Shown here: positions 13,001-25,535 of the stretch, one piece after another
Numbering within the stretch: position 1 is the first letter of the stretch
How the letters are laid out: each line of letters opens with the position of its first letter
DNA from: Ascaris suum
Lineage: Eukaryota; Nematoda; Chromadorea; Rhabditida; Ascarididae
Assembly (NCBI GenBank): GCA_013433145.1
Contig: CM024182.1
Location: 6,338,974 to 6,402,973, forward strand
Length of the DNA stretch: 64,000 bases
Direction: 5' to 3'
Notes under the pieces: generated by a model
The model's database searches: none
Told to the model about the DNA's origin: nothing
The model's input: the letters and a program-made list of their open reading frames with translations, nothing else
Program-made: the position numbers and the translations under genes

Positions 13001-14214
13001 TGAAACAGTACAATCTTCACTTTTTCATAGTGGTGTATTTCGATCCTCCACTCTCGAAAATGACCAATTGGTTAGGTTTGACAGCGACCGACTCGCTTAT
13101 AAAACAATGATAGAAGTTTTGTTTTGTTTCTTACCTAAGTGACTGTCCACCAAAGAATGACCAACTGACCAACAAGTTTCATAAGTGTTAATAGCTCAGG
13201 CATAAGATGATCAATCAATATTGGTCATGGGATCAAGTTTAAAGTCTCAAATTTATGGTGCAGATTTTGTTCAGAGTGTAAAATATCGATCGCTGTCTTA
13301 TACATTGAGATATGACAATATCAGAAAATACTTTCTGCAAGAAAACATACAGAAATCATATAGAAACACTACAGTAATATGACCTAATGGGTCTTCAATC
13401 TTCAATTATTTTTGAATAAAGACACTTTAGTAAGTATATTTAGGTGCAACATATCGAAAAATCTTAATTTTTAATCGATATTCAACACCATTAAAATCGT
13501 AGTATTTTTAAGAAACGATATTTAAATTACTGGATACTGTTTATTACTAATAGGTATGTCGAAACAACTAGCCAATGAATACTCCAATACGATGTACAGT
13601 AGCGGTGGACATTTTTGATGAAGAAATGAGAATTTACATCATCGAATAGCCCTATATATAATTGGTTTTCGACTCTTTATCTTATATAGCAATCATTGTT
13701 TGTGTTTGTTTTTGAAGCAAGATTGGCTGCAATAGGACGATAACGATTTGAATGCAGCATATACCAAATACTCTCGTTCTATTATATGAAGCCAGCTGTC
13801 AGCAAAATTTTGAAGCCTAACCTATTTTTGCTGATTTGTCCATTCAGAAAATTTTCATCGCAACACTTGAACTTCAATTTGTGAGAGGAAAAAAAAATCA
13901 ATAAAATTCACACTCATTTGTTTATTATGCCTTATTAGTGGTTCAAATATAGATAAGATCATTAGTTAGGAAAAAATAAGCATCAAATAAGAGTTTCTTT
14001 ATGGATGCAAATAGGAAAAAAGCGCGCCGCTACAGTAACCTAACGTGACCTCGTCTATTCAAAAAGTGGTTGTGGTCACTATGCGACGGCATCTGGACAT
14101 GCAGGACGATGCACCGAAAAAAAAACTGCCGCTTGTCTCGAAAACATAGACATCCACTCTTTTCCGTTCATCGTCTAGCTGCTAGTGATGCACAATGTGT
14201 TTTTCAGGTGTGCT

Positions 14215-14217
<3 letters not shown>

Positions 14218-14277
<60 letters not shown>
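14218..14277. repeat. (AG)30 microsatellite
   Basis: Uninterrupted AG dinucleotide repeat of about 60 bases. Confidence 0.95.
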
Positions 14278-14280
<3 letters not shown>

Positions 14281-17200
14281 GATGTCCTCGTAGAGAGCGT
14301 CATAGCAATCTCTACATTATGCAATCAAATATGTCGGCTTAAAAAGAAAAAAAGCATTTATTGAAAAACAACACCGATTGAGGAGGTACAGACGAGTGAC
14401 AATCATTTCAGATAATAATAGAGGCGTTGAGGCAGTCCATTAACGGACAATCTCAGGCGTACGAGGTCATCTGCCGTCTACTGACTGTGTAACAGCTACA
14501 TCCACAAAAAAAAACCGCCACCTTTGCGTGGGGAAGTTCCTGTGCGCAAAAAAGAATGATTTCAGGCGAGAGCTGGGAAGAGGAGGGGGTTTTGGAAGGG
14601 GTAAATCACAAAGCAGCAACTTAATAATGGTTCTATTGCACTGATACCACGATTGAGGCGTTGGAACTCAGTGTTACCGTTATTCGGCGCAATAGCGTTC
14701 TGTTTTTTTTTCGGTTCAGCTTGCGCAACCATTCCTTACATCTCCTTCAACTAGGTTACTGTTTGTTGTCAGTAAAGAGATTTAAGCAACCGCAAGAATG
14801 TTCGGAGAAGCTGAAAGTCCGACTCCCTTAGCATGAGTCTAGAATGCGTTCATTTAATTTAGTGACAATTCTAGAATGCGCTCGAGTTACTCGCGTTAAA
14901 ACTAAATTGGAACCTGGGGCAGGTAAGTCGGCAACCTGGATCTGACAATCAGCTGCTATAATGCAAAACATCATTAGATTCGGTGGAAGAATTGCCTTGC
15001 TTGCAACAAGCAATAATCAATATTTGCCCGCAAGCATTCCGAGGATTGAAAACCATCACGACGTTTTCCGAGCAAATCCCTCCCATATCCCAGGTTGCAA
15101 TTTACTTCATCAAAAACACCACAAAAACTTGGATCAACCCCGCATCGTACAAAATCTAACAACCCTTCGTTCTAAAAATCCTACCAAATAGGCAGAATAA
15201 CATATTGGGTGATCGGTTGCACAAGTGTTCAATAGAGAAAGAGATTGCCGCCTGTAACGAAAAAGGAATCGTTTTACATCTTTGTGCAATCTACACCATG
15301 GGTCACCAATCACATCCTCCCACTCATCCGTCCTTCTCTAACTTCCAACATATCCATTAAGACGCAGAAGCAACCCGAAAAAAAAAAACTTTTCCTGAGG
15401 TAAACGCATATTACATATATTAGTAGATTTTGTTTATTTTTATTCACTCTAAGGATCAATTTGATGATTGTTTGGGAAAATATAGCCAGCTGCGGCTTTT
15501 ACTGATCACTCTTCTTAGGTAGGTGATTTTCATTTTCATGAAGGAAGAGAGTTTTCGAAGAAAGCAAAATGCATAACGAATGGATTCGATGGATTTTACC
15601 TCTGCGATGATATCCTTCCAGAAGGTTCCGGTTAACCAACTTAAGAGTATTTTCTTCAAATAACAAAATTCATAACATAATTAAAACTTATTACAAACTT
15701 GCGCCGACTATTATTATTTGTAAATACCACAATTATCATGTGAATATTTCAAAAGCATCTATTCAAATATACATACAAATCAATTCCTCCTCATACCGAT
15801 ATATCTTCAAAGCATAAACAGGTAATAATTACAGGTATTCATCCCTATATGCTCATTCATGCACTTATTTGTAAATAAGAAATTTAATGGTATTGAGCCG
15901 ATTGAATTATATTAAAATGCTTTCGCAATTCTATTTGCATAATTGATAACACTTCATCCAACAATCGCTGACATATTCACTGCACCAACAAACAATTTGC
16001 ATATTTTCTTAAGTGCCATTCGAGTGGACACTCAGTAGCGCAACATTTTTAGCGTATTTACAGTAATTTATTATAGTGCTATATAGTTATAGTGGATATA
16101 AAATTATCAATTATTACTTACTAATTATTACTTAAACTATCACTTAATACTAAATAAACTATTTTATCACTCATATCATATTCTATATTGTATCGCCTAT
16201 TTTCATATCTATTCGATCGATATGCGTTTTCCAAATACAATTGGAGAAGAGTGAATGCACAAAAATAAAAGAGCAAAAAAAAGTGCTCTTCTTATTTAGA
16301 TATTTCCGTGATTTGTATTCATTAATTTAACAGGAGAAAAAAAGTTCAACTCATTTAGCAATGTTTAACCTCTCAACGATAAACAAAACAAAGAGAGGTT
16401 TTTCAAAGAAACGAGTGGACAATGCTTGTGCATTAAATCGCCAATGTGATTGACATAACGCTTCTGTAAGCACAGTTGGCATTCGTTACGCAATTCAACC
16501 AACGAAAGAAGCTTTTGCTATCCATTCGTTAAGGTCAATTTCAAATAGCCCCAACAATATTATCTGCTTTTACTAAGTCGATAAAATTCCTATAGGCAAC
16601 AACAAAATAATTTAGGATCTAAGAGCGTTCATCATCGTATCGTAAAATTGACGAGAAAATCATCGCATTCAACAATCGGAAAACTTTTTTTTAATGGATC
16701 GATTCGATGAATCAACCTCATTGAAGAATCATATGTGGAATGATGTTCGGATATGGGACAAACAATTCAAGAGTAGTGTTCAAAATTTTATTGTAATACA
16801 TCGAAACTAGCACTATATTGGCGCCTTCATCGGAACATCTGTCGTTTTCGATTCGATAGTGCGGCTGTCAATTGATCATATAGCACTTTCACGATTTCTA
16901 ATTATGCGACAAAACACAATCACTCATATGTTACAATTTAGGTCGATATGGATTAAATTTAAAACATCAACGATTTCAATTTTAGTATATTGGCCCTCGA
17001 AGAAAATGGCAAATTTACTAGGCGATTATAAATGCTCAAATAATTAGCAATGCATTTTAGGCTTAAAAAGAAATTCATTCGTCTTTTTTTTAAATCCTAG
17101 AACAATAAACACATCGAATTTGTTTGATATGGAGAAGTTTCTAATGAACTTAAAACTTTCACTAATTTTACGATGAATGAGGTAGACGGGACATCTTTCT

Positions 17201-20200
17201 AGCCAAGCAAAAAAAAGGTTGAATCCAGGTGATTTCTGAGAGCACTGAAATATATTTATGTTTCTATTTTGTTCAAATCAAACATATAATTGCAAAGAAA
17301 ATATTTGTCTAAAAGCTTAAAAAAGCTTCTAAAATATTTGCATAAATAAATATTCTATATATATTCTTATGCACTATATCTCTTTAAGTAAGTATTAGAG
17401 CACCGTTAAGCGTGTATATGGCTGTCTGTATATTTGTCTATCCGATGGTTTTGAATCGCCAAGCGAAAAGCATTTAATGTTGAAATTCATGCTATGAAAT
17501 TATGAATGAAGTTAACAGGAACAATTTGTGAGTAAAAGTATCGACCAGTCGCCTAAAATTCAGCAGAAATTAGCTGAAAATACATAAGAAATGCATCTAA
17601 AAGAGATTGTATTTAAAGACTTGGTGTAGACGATGCTATGAGAGGCAGCTGTCATAAAAGCCGGTTGCCATAAAAGACAGCTATGACCAGAAGCTATAGA
17701 ACAACAGGTAGCTGCTTTGTCATTAAAATGCTGCTTAAGTGAATTGTTACCCAAATATATTTCCAGTTAGCGTTCATCTGTTAGCGCATAACTGATTGCA
17801 GTGTTTAGGTGAGAAGCCTCGAGAATTTGAAAATAGCGAAGAATAAATTTAAGCGAGATTAAGGAGAAATCGACTAAAATTTACCGTATTATAAGTGCTA
17901 TTGACTAAATTCTGTTTAACTTTATTGTTGACTAAAAAGTCATTTAGTGACAAGTGCCCTCCTGTAATTTTTTTTTTCAATATTCGCTGCCATATTTTCA
18001 AATGCTTCTTTTTCAAGCTCATTGTGCATCTAGCTTGCAAAAATTGCATCACAATTTCAAATCTTCATTGCCTCTTCCTGTGATGATACACTAATTCAGG
18101 CAAGGTTACGGTAGTGTGCGTGAACGCTCGATTAGCATTCGACAAGCAACGGATATGACATAAGCAGGTCAGTGTTTGAGGTGAGGCACACTGGCAATGG
18201 GACCTTCGTTGGTGCGTCAGCCGGGATGACCTCAGAGGATTTGAGCGGTATGGAGATGAGGGCGTCCAAGGTGCGCCGTTGACCCGACGTGATGGCTAGC
18301 GTAATAATGGCCTTCGCCCTCTTTCAATTTATTACTAGCATAGCGCCACTTCAGGTCACATTCGAATTGCAATGCCTCTCATTCTATTGTGTGGCCATAC
18401 AAAAATGTCGTTCCCCTATTTTTCACGCCTTTTAGTATAATGCCACGCCTTCAGCTTCAGATTAAGACAGCGTTTGAAATAGCGTTCTCAATCATCGAGG
18501 GGCCTTCAAAGTATAATGTTTTGTAAGCCATATTCGGTGATGAGGAATCTAGCATTTCAGGTCGAATAACAATCCGGCTTGAATGAGAAGTCAGCAACAA
18601 CACGGCTTACAAATCGACTTCGAACGCCTTTAGGCGGCGGAAGGAAGGTTTGAGGAAGGTGAAGTGGGGACAAATGATTCTGATATTCTGAATGCTCCCT
18701 AGGACATGAAAATTGTTTTCATAAGAGCAGAATGAGGGTGGACCGAGAAACATCGAAAGAAAGTTACCTGCACCTTTGCATGTTCTGTAAAATGAAAGAG
18801 CGCAACATCTCCTCCTACCCGCCCCCCCCCCACCAAAATTTCCGGTGTCCCTCCATTTCCCCAACAAGCTTAAACCTTTCCCTCAATTTTCGGTATATTT
18901 TAGTCTTCTTCGTAAATCTCGAGTGGGACAGCGAATGGGAGAAAGAGCATAGTTCCAAAGCGCCGAGACTTGCATGGACAAAACATGTGCCGTAAATTTA
19001 ATTACTTATTTGCTTAAATAAACAAATAAACAACTTACTTGACCAAGCAAATAAACAAACAAATATAATGGACGGGGAAGTATTGCGCTCACCATTTCGT
19101 ATTCTAATCGTAATGCACTGCAGGCAGGTTTCGTACAACAATTGTGAAGAAGCTAAACCTTCCTCTTTATAAATAGAAAAATATGATGCATTCCTTCCAT
19201 ATTTTGTTGCGTTCAGACTTTTTTTCAGTCTTCCGCATATTTTTTTCACCTCTTCCCTCTCTCTTTCTGTTAACACAAGTAGCTTCTACCTTCCACTGGA
19301 AATCACGCTACGCTTTACTAATACCACCTCTCAACGGAAGGAAAGCGGCCGGGCCCTCTGAAAGATGGAGGATGGAAACGATAAGTTCACCTGCACATTC
19401 TGGAGAACAACAAAACTAAATTAAATGTTCGAAGATTTTCGCATCAAAATATGGAAATATTCTCAATTTTCAAAGAAATTTCACTAAGATCAATATTCTG
19501 CTAAAAATTTTTTTTTCGCAGAATCAGTCTTTTTTTCGGGAATCAATTGATCATCTCGTGAGAAATTCTTTGCATTTTTAATAAAAAATTTGCAAATGCT
19601 TTTTCATTAAAATTTCTTGATTTTTTTTTCTGGTAATATAATAATTTCTCTCTTTTTTGTCGTTATTATGAGATTCGATTGCGAAAACCACGTTGAAAAT
19701 CGAAAAATATACAAAATGCGTTTTCTCAATACGAGAAAGGATGATAATGAGGGAACTTTCAAATTGCCTCTATGTGGTCATAATTGGAAAATTTCTAAAG
19801 GAAGGAAATTTTATAAGGAATTTTGTGAATTCTTGAACTTGTTCTTGAACTTGGGTACCGTTTTTCCTGAACATGAAACCTCTTATATGGTTATCATTAA
19901 TTTTTCATCTTATGGGACGTCAACATGATTGGAATTTAGCACGCCAAGGTATCTCTAATCCTTCCGATTTCGATGGATTTTTTTTCCTCGACCATCTCAG
20001 GATTCACCATCTCAACGTCACTTATATCCGTTATTGATCTATTGAATTAGAGGCCATTTTTGAGGACAATTAAAACTCATTTAAACGATAAACTTTAAAG
20101 ACATTTTCCTTCGATGCATGAAGATTGAAAACTTTTAAGGAGAAACGATAGCTAGCTTAACCCTAGCTTATCGACAATTCGTTGATATCCACACGAAGGG

Positions 20201-20997
20201 AAAGTTGGGTCGCGTCTTGTGGCCAGGAATATACTTAAGATTTCAACAAAAATGTGAAGGGAATCAGATACAATCACTATGCCGATTCAGCTAATCTAGC
20301 TTCAGGCTACTTACATTTGTCATATTTTAACTAGCAAGTCTGTGCGAATGTCACGACAATTGGATTGCCGCCTATCCCGATCAGTAGGTACTCTAAATGA
20401 AGGGCCAATTTTTATATGAAAGATGCTAAAGTGAGGCTCAAAGCAAGTTGAAAATATAATCAACAAATGTATTAGGATAGCACAATATCTGTTAGATTTA
20501 GCACTTGCTAATATCCTAGATGAGAGTTCGATTTCCTAACAAAATAGTTGATAGATCAGCTCCATTTTGTGATTATTCACGACATAAAGCAATAGCTTCA
20601 TCAAATATCTATCGGCTAAGCTATATGTTTATAAGGCATTAGCATGACTAAGAAAAGGGAGACAGCATATATACGTTGCATACAATATAATGGGTCATAA
20701 TAAAAGTGAAGTTATAGGACGTGATGTTGTATGCATAAGACTCGGGACACTACAGTGTGAAATATATGGTGCACAATGGAGACGCATGATAGCCATATAA
20801 AAGTGGCAAAAGAAAAGATATGCTTATTGACCACGTGAAATATTATTCACCTTTAGGTAAATTCTAAATTATATCAGCCGTATACAGATCCAGCCGCTCT
20901 AATAATTTTCAGTGGTGGGCCTATGTGAAATATTGTCATTGGCCTCTCAAAAAATAGCCATTAATTTATGACATGAAGGCTTATACTCGTGACTTAC

Positions 20998-21095
20998 AGC
21001 CCTATATTTAATGAGGAGGAAGTCGTCTACAGCCTCATCCACATGCAATATTTTTGCGCTTTTCAAGCTTCGATCATAGGCTTTCGACGCCTCCC
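20998..21095 (-). CDS. Tentative 32-codon exon, minus strand
   Basis: Flanked by GTATTTCAG and a consensus GTAAGT donor. Only one of three frames is open, reading EASKAYDRSLKSAKILHVDE and continuing AVDDFLLIKYRA. Composition is about 46% GC in an AT-rich region. This is the best of the minus-strand candidates, but I do not recognise a family. Confidence 0.35.
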
Positions 21096-21230
21096 CTGAA
21101 ATACAGTTCCATATCATCCTCTGAGGTAACTTTTTGTGATATGGTGTTTGAAATTATGAAGCGGCAATAACATTCCCTAGAACCAGGATAAATAAATAGA
21201 TTGCATTAGTAAATAATGGTCACCATTTTT

Positions 21231-21255
21231 ATTATTTATTATTTATTATTTATTT
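21231..21255. repeat. (TTATTTA)n repeat
   Basis: Period-7 AT-only tandem repeat. Confidence 0.8.
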
Positions 21256-23052
21256 TTTATTACTAGTATTAACCATATATGCGAAACAAAATTATTCGTA
21301 ATTTCTTAAGAATCTCTGAGAAATATCTTCAACACACTAAAATCAAAATGCACTTCTTTAGTATTCCTTAAATTAATTCTAGGAATTTAAATTTTTTTTT
21401 TGCGATGTCATGCATATTTGGAAAGGTGAGCAATAAAAAGGTGAAAATTGATATCGGAAACGGTCGTTTATTGCTTCGGCAAATCGGCAACAAATAAGAG
21501 ACGACAGCGAAAATCGTGTCAAGGCTGAACGTGGAGTCTTATTTTGCGAATAAAACAGCATTGCCATACAGGAGCTCTATAAACGCTTGAATGCGTACAC
21601 AATCATTCAATATATACATTAAAAAACGTCACAATGTAATATTTAGGTCTATAAAATTACAACATAGCGCCATCTTATGAATCACTATTCGATTTAAATT
21701 TTCCACTAGAAAATGATTGATTTTTGGATGAATCTTTAAAAAAAAAAAACGTTGTCTGTTAATAAAAAAATGCAATTATAATTGAGATAAGAAAGTAAAT
21801 ATAATAAATTTAAAAATATCCGAAAAAGAAAAGAAAAAAGATCGTTCATCTTCCACGGAAAAATGAACAGAAGTGACGAGATGAAGAGAGATTATGAGGG
21901 CGAGGGGAAGGGGAGGCGTTCATCGAAAGAAATTTTTTTCACTTCGCATTTAATGCAACGCACAGGATATATTTTCTTTATCGATGCGATTGACAATATT
22001 GTTGCAAAAAAAAAAAAAAAAATTCAAAGATTTGTTTACTTAATAAGACAAACGAGTTAATAAGTTTATCAAAACGCCATAAATTTTACTGAGGAATTAA
22101 ATAAAACAAATCGAATTAGCTAATAATTAATGGTAATTCTTGTGTAGACAGTGGAAAATTGAAGTAAATGAAAGTAGTACAATGAAGAGAAATAAATTCC
22201 TATGGACCATTTTTGTTTATTTATATCATTAGAATGCCGATTTAACAAGTAAAGAGAGATTCATATCGTCCCCATTCCTCCTCCCAATCACTCTACAAGC
22301 ATTTATAGCAATATTGAATCAATAAACACAAAGTAATCGGCAGATAAACCAATCAATAACTTAATTGTTAAAGTAATCAAGTATTTCACTGATATATTAA
22401 AGCAGAGATGGCATTCCATCATTTGAATCCAGCAATGATACTATTGCCAAATTTTCATTGCTATTACAATTGCTAATAAGAAGCCGTTTTAATTAAACCC
22501 CCATAATACAAATAGAGTAGTACGGATATACTTTACTGTAACTTTATTGTAATATGATATGCAAGTGCTTTACTATAAAATCAAGAAAAAAATTTTTTCC
22601 ATTTTCGAAGAATGCAATTATTAGTGCTAGATTTAAGATAAAGGAGCGACTATCGAAATAACGATGAAATAACTGGCGCAAAACTAGAAAAAAAAAACAA
22701 CTAAAAGCCGAAATGATTTAAACCTCTCAATTGAAATATTTAATAATCTTTTATAAAATAAAAGAAATCAAGTTGAATGTCATATTATTGAAATTTAATA
22801 ATTAGCATATTATGAAATTATGCATCAAAACATCACAAAATGCAAATATTTTGATATTCTAAATTCATCTACACTAATTTAAATATCATTTAGCCGAACG
22901 ATTCATAAAATCTCGTAATGTACTTTCCAGACATAATCACTACTTAAATCACAACTTAAGTTAGTGCGAAAGGATATGTGTGGAACTTGAAAATCACTGA
23001 GAGAAATTAAAATTGTTGGAAAGACCATAGCCATATACCATGTCCCCACTCT

Positions 23053-23069
23053 CCCCCCCCCCCCCCCCC
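23053..23069 (-). repeat. Poly-C tract, 17 C (G on minus strand)
   Basis: Seventeen C followed by TCTCTCTCC. Other + strand C tracts of at least 10 are at 18822-18831, 25519-25535, 39719-39728, 43709-43721 and 46081-46091. Confidence 0.95.
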
Positions 23070-25518
23070 TCTCTCTCCGGTTTCAGGTTTTAGTGCTATA
23101 CCACTCTCCTAGTTGATAATACCTCAAAAAATTGAAAACAATTGATGGATTTTTTCTGCATTTTATGTTTAAAAATTGGTTTTGATGAGTTTAGCCAGTA
23201 ATCTATGCATATAGTAGTGACAAAGGATGTTGTTTTTTTCGGTGCTAGCAAATAATGCGATGCACAAATGTACGGGTTGTGTGAAGAGTTGTCGAGGGCA
23301 TGCTCGCAATAATCTCCTTTTTCAGCACCCTGAAGAGGCGTTCTTTTTTGTGTTCGGCTTTGCATAACGACCACGTTATGCAATCGGGGGGGCATCATCA
23401 GTGCCGCTTACCCAATAAGCACGAGGTCAAAAGCTGCATAACATTGCGATGATTTTTCACTAGAAGTGAAGGACAACTCCAGGTTATATACGATGTTTAC
23501 GCCATCATATAAGAAGCACCCGCATAAGTGCAAACCGCAGTTAGGCCGTACAAATCGGTAGTTGTATAATGACCTCTGACCAGTGCTCAGTGACCTTAGT
23601 AAAATGTGCAACACTGAAGCTAATGCTGTCGCACAACATCTGACCGTTTCACTTGTTACTTTACTAACGTGGACGTATATAACTAACATTTACAATATAA
23701 AGTAGTCTCCAGTAATCACGATTATAGAAGGAACAGTTCACTGGAATTAAACTGCAGCTGCCATTTGCCCTCTTCCGCCAATCCTTCCTCCCGCTCCTCT
23801 CATAGACTATCCACGCTCCATGTCAACAAATCAGCGTTGCATGGGAAACTGAAGTCCTCAATTAGTCATGGGTAAAGAAAAGAGGCATAGGAATTGTGGG
23901 CACTATTGTTTGAGGAGACGGGTGAGAGGAAAAGAGTTGTATTTTACTTCATCCTCTGTTCGTGATTCTGGCATTCTTAAGTTCGAAGATCGGCACCTCG
24001 GGTTTCGAGACCAAAACCGCAACTCTGTGGTGGTTTTTCATAGAAAATAAGATAATTTTCTCGATTTATGCACTAAACTTAAAAATTCCTCTCAATGAGA
24101 CGTATGGAAGGAGGCAGGGATGGGGAAGGGTGACGAGGGGAGGGAGAGCTGCTCTTGTATGCTAACAATTGTTCTTTACGAAATGCTTCAGCAACAGAGA
24201 AAGATAAAGAATGAGCACACAAATAAAACGCATTACTAGATAGATAAAGAGAATTGTAAACTAAATTTCTGATCAAAGAAAGTGCAGCATTGCTCTTGTC
24301 TTCTATTAGCTAAGCAAACAGTATATGCTAATCGCTGCTGCTTCTTTGGCGTGAAAGCGTTACGACAATGATCATTGATTTGCTTCAACGGTTCGCCATA
24401 CGCTAACGGCTTCTTAAAGGCACGAATTGATGAACACTGGCTAAGAGTGACGCCTCAAGAGGTCAAAGTTCAAGGCATCGCAGATTCCTGATATAATTTT
24501 TTGCTGCTAGTTTCCTTCAAATTTCTAAACTAGCACAAACTAATTTAGCGACTATTACAGGACAGAGCTGAATATATTTCTAGGCTTATTCAATTTTCCG
24601 GTATAGAAATCCCAAACATTGAACGAGCACTTCCTTTGAATAGGGGACCTCCTTCCTGAATCTTAAAAAAAGAGAAAGTCTCTCGCTCGAAATATCTCTC
24701 GCTTGGATCCTCTAACTAAAGAACAACCTTCTATTATACGAGAAGCACTTAATCATCAAAAAAATGCGTTCAGATCATCGTTTCACTGTCTGATCTGCTG
24801 TCACTTATTACCAACAGCTAAGAATATCCCTTTGAAATTCTAGTGTCGAGGAAAAATCTTTAAGAAACTACAGCAAAAGAAGGAATTCAATGGGGAAAAT
24901 TTTCGTTCACAAGTGATTCAATGAAATTTTCTATTCATATTTCACCAGCCAGGAGACGAAAAAGTATTCGTAGCTCTAATCAAAACCTGGCAACCAATCC
25001 TCCATGTCCTCCTCTATGCTCTCTCTAAGAAGACTTGACGATGATGCCTATATCAGTATACATTCTATGAAGCACTCATATGAGATGATATTCACGATAT
25101 CCTATTGTCGGTGCTCCTTGAAAAGACTTCGAACTATAGATGTTGAGCACAATATCAAAGTGCCTTGCCATCTGATCATTGATTTCATTCCTAGCAATAC
25201 ATCAGTTCATCAAAAAATTTTGTTGGCCTTATATTGCAATAAGATTTTATTATGGCAATAAATAGAACTAAGAATAGTTTTTACTTGAGACATTCATCTT
25301 CCAGAATTGAAATTTCTTTCACTCGCCAATAACAAAAAGGGATCATCGAGACGAAAAAGTTGCATCTCGAGAGGACATAATGAAGAGACGACGATATGCC
25401 TAAGCATATGCTTTGAGGCAAATTGTCAAGTTGAATTACCATTTACGATGTTTTATGTAATCGAGAGACACAACGGGGAAAATGCCTCAAAACGATTGTT
25501 GCATCTCTGAAGGAATTT

Positions 25519-25535
25519 CCCCCCCCCCCCCCCCC
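25519..25535 (-). repeat. Poly-C tract, 17 C (G on minus strand)
   Basis: Seventeen consecutive C on the + strand in otherwise ordinary AT-rich sequence. Confidence 0.95.

Larger units (their letters stand above)
9700..20990. other. Mostly noncoding, unresolved minus-strand candidates
   Basis: AT-rich. Possible minus-strand exons with splice-like borders occur at 14760-14810, 15185-15251, 16370-16463, 17172-17244 and 17885-17961, but short open stretches are common by chance at this composition. GC-richer patches at 12200-12540 and 18090-18370 hold no recognisable gene. Confidence 0.35.
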
